DNA of 64,000 nucleotides from Coraliomargarita sp. (lineage in GTDB: Bacteria > Verrucomicrobiota > Verrucomicrobiia > Opitutales > UBA953). The notes beneath the pieces were generated by a model, which saw only the letters and a program-made list of their open reading frames with translations, searched no databases and had not been told where the DNA came from. The DNA is taken from contig JAHEJL010000001.1 of assembly GCA_024638885.1 (NCBI GenBank), positions 645,001-709,000 on the forward strand. The letters run 5' to 3'. Below, in pieces: positions 1 through 11,100 of this stretch (positions within the stretch are counted from its first letter, which is position 1; the number at the start of each line of letters is the position of its first letter). Made by a program: the position numbers and the translations under genes.

Positions 1-85
1 CGGCCTCCTTGAGGGGCGGACCCTTGGGTTCGCCGGCGGCGGCCAGGCTCAAGGCGGCGAAGAGGAGGGGGAGGGTCGGGTGCAT
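1..85 (-). CDS. Secreted protein, N-terminal fragment (runs off the window)
   Basis: Reading leftwards from an ATG at 85-83, the frame stays open to the window edge and encodes about 28 residues: a start, a leucine/alanine-rich hydrophobic run and an AAG-type signal-peptidase site followed by a lysine/proline-rich stretch. This is a typical Sec signal peptide. The remainder lies outside the window, so the function cannot be given. It is divergent from the DUF420 gene, so bases 86-161 should hold promoters for both. Confidence 0.55.
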   Translation of the reverse strand, partial: MHPTLPLLFAALSLAAAGEPKGPPLKEA

Positions 86-161
86 CGGGGTGGGGCATAG
101 TTTACTAGAAATCCCCTTAAGTGAAGGTTAAGGCCTCCCCGGGGTTGGCTTTTCCCGGAAA

Positions 162-662
162 ATGCCTTCTGGTTGGCCCATGGCCTCCACCACCGAACTC
201 CTTTCCCGCTCCGTCGCCGGCATGAACGCCCTTGCGACCGTCTTCCTGCTGGTCGGCTACGCCCGGATCAAGGCCGGCGACCGGATCGGCCACGGCAAGG
301 CCATGGGTGCGGCGGTCCTGACGTCCGCCCTGTTCCTCGCGCTCTACCTGGCTTCGAAGGTCCACCTCTGGTTAGCCCTCCATAAGACCAATATCCTCTA
401 CCGCCCCGAGGTCGGCCTGACCTGGGACAAGCTCCTCTATTACGTCATCCTCTTCCCCCATATCCTCCTGGCCATCGTCGTGACCCCCTTCATCTTGCGC
501 GCCGTCTGGCTGGCCAAGCAGGGCCGTCTCGACGAGCACAAGCGTCTGACGCGCTGGGTCTTCCCGGTCTGGCTCTACGTCTCGGTCACCGGCGTCGTGG
601 TCTGGGGCTTCATGGAGTTCTCCGGCTCCCTCGCCGCGGCGGCCCAGCAGGCGGCGAAGTAA
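162..662 (+). CDS. DUF420 family membrane protein
   Basis: A 166-residue, four-helix membrane protein. The first helix is followed by a conserved-looking H-G-K-A-M-G loop and an S-A-L-F-L-A-L-Y-L helix, then a charged loop L-D-E-H-K-R before the last helix, the layout of DUF420 (the Bacillus YozB/CtaM group). Members have been linked to assembly of heme-copper terminal oxidases, which fits the ctaA and ctaB genes at the other end of the window, but no oxidase gene is adjacent. A second in-frame ATG at 180 is an equally plausible start. Family call is by eye. Confidence 0.7.
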   Translation: MPSGWPMASTTELLSRSVAGMNALATVFLLVGYARIKAGDRIGHGKAMGAAVLTSALFLALYLASKVHLWLALHKTNILYRPEVGLTWDKLLYYVILFPHILLAIVVTPFILRAVWLAKQGRLDEHKRLTRWVFPVWLYVSVTGVVVWGFMEFSGSLAAAAQQAAK

Positions 663-719
663 GCCGGCGATTTTCCCCTCGCTCCGTATTCGATTTCCGC
701 TTTCACTCGCGCGGTCGTC

Positions 720-1088
720 ATGGAAAGCGAGTCCTCGTCCCGAAATCCTCAGACGGAGAAACTGTTTCTCTGGGCGTCGTTCATCCTTTTCTGCACGGTG
801 CTCGCCTTCACGTGGTCGACCTACGGCGACGAGACCGCGCGCCTCCAAGGCCTCCGCGCCAACGAGCGCCAGAAGGAAGCCGCTTACGCGACCCTCGAGC
901 GCACCCGCGCGCAGACCGATCGCTACGTCGACCGTTTCGGTCGCGACCCGGAATTCGTCCGTGACCAGGCCCGCGAACGCATGGGCGTCGCCGAGCCGGG
1001 CGAGATCGTGATCCGCGTCGACGGCGCCCGGAACATGGCCACGCCCGCCAAGGCCGCGCCGACGACGAACGCCCAAGCGGGCCGCTGA
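720..1088 (+). CDS. FtsB/DivIC-like septum formation initiator protein
   Basis: A 122-residue protein with a short cytoplasmic head, one membrane helix (about residues 15-33), a charged coiled-coil region (about 35-75), and the family's end motif, here G-R-D-P-E-F-V-R-D-Q-A-R-E-R-M-G followed by a P-G-E-I-V beta strand. That architecture is the FtsB/DivIC family, which bridges FtsQ and FtsL in the divisome on the periplasmic side. The alanine/threonine-rich tail is probably disordered. It lies 45 bases before argH on the same strand. FtsB and DivIC cannot be told apart without alignment. Confidence 0.75.
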   Translation: MESESSSRNPQTEKLFLWASFILFCTVLAFTWSTYGDETARLQGLRANERQKEAAYATLERTRAQTDRYVDRFGRDPEFVRDQARERMGVAEPGEIVIRVDGARNMATPAKAAPTTNAQAGR

Positions 1089-1133
1089 GCATCCTTGCTT
1101 GCCTGCGGGCCTCCCCGGGGGCATTGCTTGGTC

Positions 1134-2540
1134 ATGTCCGCACGGAAGAAAGCCCAGGCCACCTGGGGCGGCCGGTTCAGCGCCGGTCCTGCCGAACTGA
1201 TGCTGCGTTTCGGCGAGTCGGTCTCGTTCGACCATCGCCTCTGGGCCCAGGATATCCGGGGTTCGAAGGCCCACGCCACGATGCTCGCCCAGGCCGGCAT
1301 CCTGACCAAGCGGGAACGCGACGCGATCCTGCGCGGCCTCGACGCCATCGCCAAGGAGATCGCCGCCGGCAAGTTCGCCTGGAGCCGCGACCTCGAGGAC
1401 GTGCACATGAACATCGAGAGCGCGCTCACGAAGCGCGTCCCCGCCGCCGCCAAGCTGCATACGGCCCGCTCGCGTAACGACCAGGTCGCGACCGACGTCC
1501 GTCTCTGGATCAAGGACCAGTGCGACGCCGCCGACGCGGCCCTCGTCTCGCTGCTCAAGACGCTCGTGAAGCTCGCCGAGGCCAACGCCGACGTGATCCT
1601 GCCGGGCTACACGCACCTGCAGCGCGCCCAGCCGGTCTCCGCCGCCCACCACCTCCTCGCCTACGCCGAGATGTTCGGCCGCGACCGCGTCCGCCTCGCC
1701 GCCGCCAAGGCCTCCGCCAACTGGTGCCCGCTGGGCTCCGGCGCCATCGCCGGCACGACCCTCCCGATCCGTCGCGAGGTCACGGCGAAGCTGCTCGGCT
1801 TCGTCGACGCCAAGGGCCGCCCGCAGGTGACCCGTAATTCGATGGACGCCGTCGCCGACCGCGATCCGGCCACGGAGTTCTGCTTCGCGGCCGCCCTCTG
1901 CGGCGTCCACCTCTCCCGCCTCGCCGAGGACATGGTCCTCTGGTCCTCCGCGGAATTCGGTTTCGCGCGCATGCCCGACGAGTTCTCGACGGGGTCGTCG
2001 CTGATGCCGCAGAAGCGCAACCCTGACTCGATGGAGCTCCTCCGCGGCAAGGCCGCGCGCTTCCAGGCTTCGCTCACGCACCTGCTCTCCCTCACGAAGG
2101 GACTGCCGCTCACCTACAACCGCGACCTGCAGGACGACAAGCCGCCGCTCTTCGACGCCGCCGACCAGCTCATCCTGTCCGTCGCCGTGGCCGACGCCAC
2201 GCTCGCCGGCACGAAGTTCCACAAGGCCCGCTGCCTCGCCGCCGCTTCCGATCCCGCGCTGCTCGCCACCGACCTCGCCGACTGGCTCGTCCGCAAGGGC
2301 ATGCCGTTCCGTCACGCCCACCACGCGGTGGGTCGCCTCGTCGCGCTCGCCGAGAAGTCCGGCGTGCCGCTCGACAAGGTCTCCGACGAAGCCGCGCTCA
2401 CGGCCGACAAGGCATTCACGAAGGGCTGGCGCGAAGTCTTCAGCCTGAAGCGTGGCTTCGCCGCGCGCGAGAACACGGGCATGCCCGGCCCCAAGGCCGT
2501 CGCCCGCGAGATCGCCCGCTGGAAGCAGGGCCTCCGCTAA
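1134..2540 (+). CDS. argH: Argininosuccinate lyase
   Basis: Splits argininosuccinate into arginine and fumarate, the last step of arginine synthesis, in the cytosol. The 468-residue product carries the family's S-R-N-D-Q-V substrate loop, a T-H-L-Q-R-A-Q-P block and the fumarase/aspartase-superfamily signature [11 protein letters not shown] that holds the catalytic serine. Length matches the family. I start at ATG 1134 (M-S-A-R-K-K) rather than the in-frame TTG 39 bases upstream, because the homologous N-terminus (A-T-W-G-G-R-F) follows directly. No argG is nearby; a LysE-type exporter starts 6 bases after the stop, possibly co-transcribed. Confidence 0.96.
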   Translation: MSARKKAQATWGGRFSAGPAELMLRFGESVSFDHRLWAQDIRGSKAHATMLAQAGILTKRERDAILRGLDAIAKEIAAGKFAWSRDLEDVHMNIESALTKRVPAAAKLHTARSRNDQVATDVRLWIKDQCDAADAALVSLLKTLVKLAEANADVILPGYTHLQRAQPVSAAHHLLAYAEMFGRDRVRLAAAKASANWCPLGSGAIAGTTLPIRREVTAKLLGFVDAKGRPQVTRNSMDAVADRDPATEFCFAAALCGVHLSRLAEDMVLWSSAEFGFARMPDEFSTGSSLMPQKRNPDSMELLRGKAARFQASLTHLLSLTKGLPLTYNRDLQDDKPPLFDAADQLILSVAVADATLAGTKFHKARCLAAASDPALLATDLADWLVRKGMPFRHAHHAVGRLVALAEKSGVPLDKVSDEAALTADKAFTKGWREVFSLKRGFAARENTGMPGPKAVAREIARWKQGLR

Positions 2541-2546
2541 GCGCGG

Positions 2547-3179
2547 ATGCAGGTCGGTCTCCTCATCGCCTCCTGCCTGACCGCGAGCCTCTCGCCCGGG
2601 CCGGCGGCCTTGTCGACGATCGAGACGTCGCTCCGCTACGGCCAGCGTCGCGCTTTCTGGCACACCCTCGGCCTTGCGGTCGGCGAGACGCCGCACCTGT
2701 TCCTGTCGCTCTTCGGCACGCTCTGGCTGGCGCGCCACATCCCGCATGCGTTGACGGTCATCGCCGTCGCGGGGATGGCTTACTTCTTGTATCTCGGGGT
2801 CGGCCATCTGGTGCGGCCGCGGTCGAGCCTACCGGAATCCGCCGGCCTCGAGGGCGGCGCCTTCGGTCTTTTCCTCCGCGGCGCCTGGGTGAATTTCACG
2901 AACCCGAAGACGATTCCGTGGATGCTCGTCATCATCCAAGCCGCGGAGGTGCCGACGGATCGTTTCGCCTGGTCGACGACCGGCGTCTTCCTGCTCTGCA
3001 CGTTGGGCTCGGAGGTCTCGGTGATGAGCTTCTACGCCTTGGTCGGCGATCGCCTGCGGGTTCGCCTCAAGGATGCCGCGACGATCCGCCTGGCGGATCG
3101 CCTGACGGGCGTGCTCTGGACGGCGCTGGGCCTGCTGATGGCGTGGCGCGCCTGGCAATTGCTCGAAGGTTCGCATTAA
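2547..3179 (+). CDS. LysE/RhtB family amino-acid exporter
   Basis: A 210-residue, six-helix inner-membrane protein. The N-terminal S-P-G-P-A motif, the T-L-G-L-A-V-G-E segment in helix 2 and the N-P-K-T motif after the central loop are the marks of the LysE/RhtB translocator family, which exports amino acids such as lysine, arginine, threonine or homoserine lactones by proton antiport. Its start only 6 bases after argH suggests co-transcription and makes export of an arginine-related compound a reasonable but unproven guess. Substrate cannot be read from the sequence. Confidence 0.85.
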   Translation: MQVGLLIASCLTASLSPGPAALSTIETSLRYGQRRAFWHTLGLAVGETPHLFLSLFGTLWLARHIPHALTVIAVAGMAYFLYLGVGHLVRPRSSLPESAGLEGGAFGLFLRGAWVNFTNPKTIPWMLVIIQAAEVPTDRFAWSTTGVFLLCTLGSEVSVMSFYALVGDRLRVRLKDAATIRLADRLTGVLWTALGLLMAWRAWQLLEGSH

Positions 3180-3229
3180 CCGCGGGCCCGTGGGCTTGTC
3201 AGTCGGCGGGCCCGCATTAACAAAGAGCC

Positions 3230-4252
3230 ATGCCCCTCCCCAGCCTCGCCCGCCTGGTCGTCCTCGCGTCCGTCTTGGTCAACGCGCTCATCGCCGAAGA
3301 GGCGCCGAAGAAGATCGGCATCATCGGCCTGGATACCTCGCATGCCGTCGCCTTCACGACGGTCTTCAACAAAGGGCCGAAGAATCCCGCCGACGCTCCG
3401 AAGTTCGCCGGCTTCCGCGTCACGCACGCCTTCGCCCAAGGCAGCAAAGACATCCCCGAGAGCACGTCCCGTGTCCCGGAATACACCGCGAAGCTGAAGG
3501 GCATGGGCGTCACGATCGTGGATTCGATCGAGCAGCTCTGCGCGCAGGTCGATTTCGTGCTGCTGGAGTCCAATGACGGGCGGGTCCATCTCGAGCAGCT
3601 GCTGCCGGTGCTCAAGGCCGGGAAGCCTGTCTTCATCGACAAGCCGATCGCGGGTTCGCTGGCCGACGTGATCCGGATCCAGGCCGCCGCCAAGCAGGCG
3701 GGCGCGGTCTACTTCTGCTCGTCGTCCCTCCGCTACGCCGCGAGCACGCAGGCGGTCGCCCAAGGTTCGCTCGGCAAGGTGACGTCGGCCTATGCGACGA
3801 GCCCCGCCAGCCTCGAGCCGCACCACCCCGACCTCTACTGGTATGGCGTCCATGGCTGCGAAAGCCTCTACACGGTCATGGGCACGGGGTGCGTCTCGGT
3901 GAAGCGTGACCAGACCTCGGAGGGTTTCATCCAGGTCACCGGCAGCTGGGGCGACGGCCGCGTGGGCATCTTCCGCGAGGCCGATCGCAAGGCGAAGGGC
4001 GGTCCCTACGGCGGCAAGGCCGTCGGCGAGAAGGGCGAGGCCGAGATCGGTAAGTTCGACGGCTATGAAGTGCTGCTGCAGGCCATCGTGAAGATGTTCC
4101 GCACCGGTCAGCCGCAGGTCTCCGCCGAGGAGACGCTCGAACTCTACGCCTTCATGGAAGCCGCCGACGAGAGCAAGCGTCAGGGCGGCGCCGAAGTGAA
4201 GCTCGCCGACGTCCTCGCCAAGGCCCGGGCGGAAGTGGCGAAGGGGAAGTGA
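3230..4252 (+). CDS. Secreted Gfo/Idh/MocA family oxidoreductase
   Basis: A 340-residue protein beginning with a hydrophobic signal peptide (about residues 1-22), then a Rossmann domain starting K-I-G-I-I-G-L-D-T and the family motif block K-P-V-F-I-D-K-P at about residue 130, whose E/D-K-P lysine is part of the active site. The C-terminal half has the mixed alpha/beta substrate domain. Such NAD(P)-dependent enzymes oxidise or reduce sugars and inositols; exported members are frequent in Verrucomicrobiota and Bacteroidota and usually carry tightly bound cofactor. The first glycine-rich loop is modified (G-L-D-T-S-H) relative to the usual G-x-G-x-x-G. Exact substrate unknown. Confidence 0.8.
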   Translation: MPLPSLARLVVLASVLVNALIAEEAPKKIGIIGLDTSHAVAFTTVFNKGPKNPADAPKFAGFRVTHAFAQGSKDIPESTSRVPEYTAKLKGMGVTIVDSIEQLCAQVDFVLLESNDGRVHLEQLLPVLKAGKPVFIDKPIAGSLADVIRIQAAAKQAGAVYFCSSSLRYAASTQAVAQGSLGKVTSAYATSPASLEPHHPDLYWYGVHGCESLYTVMGTGCVSVKRDQTSEGFIQVTGSWGDGRVGIFREADRKAKGGPYGGKAVGEKGEAEIGKFDGYEVLLQAIVKMFRTGQPQVSAEETLELYAFMEAADESKRQGGAEVKLADVLAKARAEVAKGK

Positions 4253-4254
4253 AG

Positions 4255-4361
4255 GTAGGGCGGTGATTGCCATCACCGCCGTTCGCACCCGCCAGCGGGA
4301 AGTCGCCGGCCCTTAGCCAGGCGCTATGACGTCGTCGCGGTCCTGCCTTAGAGTGTATCGG
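4255..4361 (+). repeat. Dispersed repeat, family B (degenerate copy)
   Basis: Begins with GTAGGG and the palindrome GGTGATTGCCATCACC right after the oxidoreductase stop codon. It matches the left end and the internal part of the fuller copy at 29573-29696 and the copy at 19520-19645, but its right end is eroded. It abuts a family A module. Confidence 0.7.
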
Positions 4362-4416
4362 GTAGGGCCGGCCATCCTTGGCCGGCCGCGGCCGAGCAGG
4401 GATGCTCGGCCCTACC
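4362..4416 (+). repeat. Dispersed palindromic repeat, family A
   Basis: A 55-base module bounded by GTAGGG and CCTACC containing two adjacent hairpin arms, GGCCGGCCATCC-TTGGCCGGCC and GGCCGAGCAGGGATGCTCGGCC. Near-identical copies lie at 16793-16847, 26021-26075 (inverted), 31812-31866 and 33142-33196, with a half copy at 29701-29732. It ends directly at the stop codon of the next gene. Confidence 0.9.
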
Positions 4417-4740
4417 TCACTCCGCGAACCCGTGATCCTTGAGCATCCGCGCCACGGCCTGCGGCAGGGCGGGGCGGAGCGCGCTCGGGACGGCCTTCTG
4501 GGCTTCGACGGTGCAATGCAGGTAGCCGAGCTTGCGTTCGGCGTCGGCCGAGCGGCCGGCGGCTTCGAGCCAGCGTTGCATCACGGCGGCGGCGCGCGCC
4601 CATTCCGGCCAGTCGCTGTCTGCGCCGTCGGCGGCCTCGACCAACGCGCACAAGGCGTAGCCGCCGAGGAAGCGTTCGACCGCGGCGGCGTCTTCCGCGC
4701 CGACGATCGCGACGAGCTTCTCGCGTTCGCGGGCCTCCAT
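4417..4740 (-). CDS. Small protein of unknown function, coupled to metH
   Basis: A 107-residue, alanine-rich, mostly helical protein (starts M-E-A-R-E-R-E-K). The ATG lies two bases after the metH stop codon, so it is probably translated from the metH message. It has three cysteines or fewer and no membrane segment or signal peptide. I recognise no family; the tight spacing hints at a role near methionine or cobalamin metabolism, but this is guilt by association only. Codon usage looks like that of its neighbours, so it is likely real rather than a chance frame. Confidence 0.6.
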   Translation of the reverse strand: MEAREREKLVAIVGAEDAAAVERFLGGYALCALVEAADGADSDWPEWARAAAVMQRWLEAAGRSADAERKLGYLHCTVEAQKAVPSALRPALPQAVARMLKDHGFAE

Positions 4741-4742
4741 CT

Positions 4743-8435
<3,693 letters not shown>

Positions 8436-8484
8436 CGCCTTTACCGTGCGGGTTGCCGTCCACGGGTCAAGGCACGGGGCAGGC

Positions 8485-9159
8485 CTATTGTGTCATCCCG
8501 GGCGCGTCGGGCTTCTTGCAGCGGAGGAGGTCCTGGCTGCGGTAGAGGACGATGCGCTTGCCTTCGAATTTCTCGTCGTTCCAGAGCAGGGGGCGGAGTT
8601 CGAAGCTGAACACGGGGTTCAGGTTGGACTTCGCGGCCTCCTCGGCGGGGTCGCCGCCCTGCCAGTAGAGGATACCGTTGGGCAGGGAATGCTTCTGCCC
8701 CTTGCAGAGGAGCTGGCGGGTGTTGTGGACGAAGGTGCGGAGGTCGGCGACGGCGCGGCCGGTGACGAAGTCGTGCTCGTGGTTCATCGTCTCGGCGCGG
8801 GCGTTCTTGACGTCGACGTTCTTGAGGCCGAGCCGGGCGGCGATGTCGGTGACGACGGTGATCTTCTTGCCGACGGAGTCGACGAGCGTGAAGCGGGCCT
8901 TGGGGTAGAGGACGGCGAGGATGAGGCCGGGGAAGCCGCCGCCGGTCCCGACGTCCATGACGCGGCAACCGTCCATGAGCTTGAGGAACTTCACCGCCGC
9001 CACGCACGGGGCGTAGTGGTGGCGCTCGAGGTTCTCGATGTCCTTGCGCGAGACCAGGTTGATCTTCTCGTTCCACTCGCGGTGGAGCGCGGCCATCGCG
9101 GTCAGCTGCTCCCACTGGGCGGGCGTGACTTCCGGGAAGAGTTCGACGAGGGACTGCAT
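8485..9159 (-). CDS. rsmG: 16S rRNA (guanine-527-N7)-methyltransferase
   Basis: A 224-residue class I SAM-dependent methyltransferase. The N-terminal [11 protein letters not shown] block and the SAM loop [14 protein letters not shown] are diagnostic for RsmG (GidB), which methylates G527 in the 530 loop of 16S rRNA; loss confers low-level streptomycin resistance in other bacteria. A D-S-V-G-K-K motif follows at the end of strand 2. It is divergent from the Dabb gene and sits upstream of metH, which also belongs to methyl-group metabolism. In many bacteria rsmG neighbours mnmG or parAB; that is not so here. Confidence 0.93.
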   Translation of the reverse strand: MQSLVELFPEVTPAQWEQLTAMAALHREWNEKINLVSRKDIENLERHHYAPCVAAVKFLKLMDGCRVMDVGTGGGFPGLILAVLYPKARFTLVDSVGKKITVVTDIAARLGLKNVDVKNARAETMNHEHDFVTGRAVADLRTFVHNTRQLLCKGQKHSLPNGILYWQGGDPAEEAAKSNLNPVFSFELRPLLWNDEKFEGKRIVLYRSQDLLRCKKPDAPGMTQ

Positions 9160-9266
9160 GGGCGAGGCCGCCAGCGTGTTGCGCGGCCGTCCTGACGCAA
9201 GGATGCCTTTGGCCGGCGCACTTTGCTGTTCCCTTCGGCCGGGACTTGGCCAAACCTTGCCGTCCT

Positions 9267-9566
9267 ATGTTCCACCACGTCGTCTTCTTCTACCTGAAAA
9301 AGGACCTCACCGCCGCCCAGCGCTCGGAATTCGAGACCAAGCTCCGCGGTCTCCTCGCCATCAAGTCCATCCACAGCGGCTACGTCGGCGTCCCGAGCAA
9401 GCACGCCGTCCGCCCGATCATCGACACCTCCTACGACTTCGCCGAGTTCTTCGTCTTCAAGAACCACGCCGACCATGACGCCTACCAGATCGACCCGATC
9501 CACCAGGCGTTCATCGCCGACTGCAAGGCCTACTGGGATTCGGTCAAGATCTACGACTTCGAATAA
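9267..9566 (+). CDS. Dabb domain protein (stress-responsive A/B barrel)
   Basis: A 99-residue protein starting M-F-H-H-V-V-F-F-Y-L-K, with the characteristic pattern H-V-V-F-F at the first strand, a K-x-I-H-S-G-Y-V-G-V middle strand and an H-x-A-Y-Q-x-D-P-x-H-Q-A-F helix near the end. This is the dimeric alpha+beta (Dabb) barrel family, whose bacterial members are mostly uncharacterised; some plant members are polyketide cyclases or stress proteins. I prefer ATG 9267 to an in-frame TTG 21 bases upstream since the domain begins at residue 2. A good intrinsic terminator follows. Confidence 0.82.
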   Translation: MFHHVVFFYLKKDLTAAQRSEFETKLRGLLAIKSIHSGYVGVPSKHAVRPIIDTSYDFAEFFVFKNHADHDAYQIDPIHQAFIADCKAYWDSVKIYDFE

Positions 9567-9589
9567 GCCTTACGGTTTATCGACGAACC

Positions 9590-9615
9590 AGGCGCCGCAC
9601 TTCGGCGCCTTTTTC
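9590..9615 (+). terminator. Intrinsic terminator after the Dabb gene
   Basis: An 8-base-pair GC-rich stem (AGGCGCCG with CGGCGCCT), five-base loop, followed directly by a T run and C. It lies 24 bases after the stop codon and serves the plus strand only; the minus-strand gene that converges on it has no T run on its own side. Confidence 0.85.
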
Positions 9616-9623
9616 GTGCCCGC

Positions 9624-10817
9624 TCACTTCACCGGTCCGATGATCAGGAACGGTGCGTCGCTGCCGGGCGCGAGGATGGCTTTGACGCCGTTATGCTTGC
9701 CGAGTGTCAGCGGCTTGCCGTCGGCGGCGGTCAGGTTCGTCAGGCAGCCCTCATCGAAGGCCGCGCCTTTCCGCAACGCGTCGACGAGCAGCTTGTCCTT
9801 CAGTTCCAGGTTCAGGCGGCTGCGGGCGATGCCTTCGATGCCTGGCCCCATGATCACGCGATAGAGGGCTTCGGCTTTCTGCGCCGCCGGGGCGGCGGGC
9901 TTGGCTTCTTCGGCTTCGACCAGCTTCACGGCCGCGGCGTTGCGGGCCGCGAAGGCCTTCAGTTTCTCGGTGGTCAGCGGTGCGAGTTCGGCGGAGATGC
10001 CATCCAGGAGGGCGTCCCAGCTTTCGACGGTCAGGCTGGAGATCAGCGCAAGGTAGCGGCGGGTGCGGACCTTGCGTTCATCGTCCATGCCCAGCCAAGG
10101 CCCTGCGAGTTTTTCGATCTGCGCCTGCTGCTGCGCGGGGGTGAGCGGCTTGAACGTCGTGATCAGCGTGCGAATCCGGGTGTTGGCCGGGAGTGCGCCG
10201 TCGTCGCGGCGACAGGCGGAGCTCAGGCCTTCCATCTTCGCCAGGCTCTCCGTGGCTTTGACGAAAGCCAGGCGATCCGCCTCGGACCAGATTTCGACGT
10301 AGTTCGCGGCGGCTTGCTGTCCGATGGCGTCCATGGCCGTCGCGACGAGGAATTGGATCAGGCTTTGGTCGGCGCCCGGTCGACGGGCCATCAGGCGGGG
10401 CTTCAGCAGCCAGGCCTGGCCTTCGGCGACTTTCCCTTGCTGGCAATGGAGCAGACCGCGCAGCACGAAGAGGCGGCAGGCGAGGATGTTGCCGCTGAGC
10501 TGAGACGTGGGCTCGCTCAGGCCGGGGATCGGTTGCTTCAGCACGGGCAGCAGGCCGTCGGTGATTTCGATCAGCTTGATGCGTTCGCAGAAGGCCGGAT
10601 CGACCGGCACCACGCCGCCGGCCATGGCCTCGAAGAGGTCCTGTTCGTTCTCACCAAACGGCTTCGGAGTGGGCAGCTCCTTGGCGCGCAGCGAATCCAT
10701 CAAGGCCTGAGCTTGGTCGAACGGCGTCGCCTTCGGGGCGCTGTCCGCCGCGAACGACGAAGTCGTGGCTACGGACAGAAAGGTCAGCAGGGCCGCGAGC
10801 GAAGGGGTGAGTCGCAT
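9624..10817 (-). CDS. Secreted protein of unknown function
   Basis: A 397-residue protein with a clear signal peptide (M-R-L-T-P-S-L-A-A-L-L... cleaved near A-A-D-S, residues 24-26). I start at ATG 10817 because the signal peptide begins there, although the frame is open 138 bases further upstream. The mature part is mainly helical, alanine- and leucine-rich, with a lysine/alanine/proline-rich linker around residue 310 and a compact C-terminal segment ending L-I-I-G-P-V-K. Two cysteine-containing short motifs exist but no CxxCH. I recognise no family. It may be a lineage-restricted periplasmic protein. Confidence 0.7.
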   Translation of the reverse strand: MRLTPSLAALLTFLSVATTSSFAADSAPKATPFDQAQALMDSLRAKELPTPKPFGENEQDLFEAMAGGVVPVDPAFCERIKLIEITDGLLPVLKQPIPGLSEPTSQLSGNILACRLFVLRGLLHCQQGKVAEGQAWLLKPRLMARRPGADQSLIQFLVATAMDAIGQQAAANYVEIWSEADRLAFVKATESLAKMEGLSSACRRDDGALPANTRIRTLITTFKPLTPAQQQAQIEKLAGPWLGMDDERKVRTRRYLALISSLTVESWDALLDGISAELAPLTTEKLKAFAARNAAAVKLVEAEEAKPAAPAAQKAEALYRVIMGPGIEGIARSRLNLELKDKLLVDALRKGAAFDEGCLTNLTAADGKPLTLGKHNGVKAILAPGSDAPFLIIGPVK

Positions 10818-11040
10818 GAAAGAAGCGTGGTTCCTCAGCTTGCTCTCCTCAAGTCTAGTCCTCTGGCCAGCGGTGGGGTTAGGCTTGGTGTGAAAGAGGC
10901 CCAGAGCCGCAGGAGACTCACTTGACGATCCCGCCACCTGAGAATGCCCGAGCATACTTCCCGGTTTCCGGTCCCCCTTTGAGTTCGTGTCATTTCCATC
11001 CGCTAACCGCCAACCGCATGCCGCTTAGGGGTCTAGGCCA

Positions 11041-11072
11041 TTGTAAACCTCCCCCCACTTCGGGCTTAACAA
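11041..11072 (+). promoter_or_regulatory. BirA biotin operator upstream of bioA
   Basis: TTGTAAACC at 11041-11049 and GCTTAACAA at 11064-11072 are separated by exactly 14 bases. The published BirA operator consensus is TTGTAAACC-N14/15-GGTTTACAA; the left arm is a perfect match and the right arm matches 7 of 9. It lies 28 bases before the bioA start, where repression by biotinyl-AMP-bound BirA would block transcription. The two-domain (DNA-binding) BirA that would act here is not in this window. Confidence 0.82.
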
Positions 11073-11100
11073 TAGCCCGGAGGGGCCGTAGACAAGGGGC

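Noticed and set aside
372..2807. An 811-residue minus-strand frame across DUF420, ftsB, argH and lysE
   Set aside because: Shadow of several convincing plus-strand genes; no domain visible.
8436..8484. Possible cobalamin or SAM riboswitch before metH
   Set aside because: Only 49 bases separate metH from rsmG and no conserved riboswitch core is visible.
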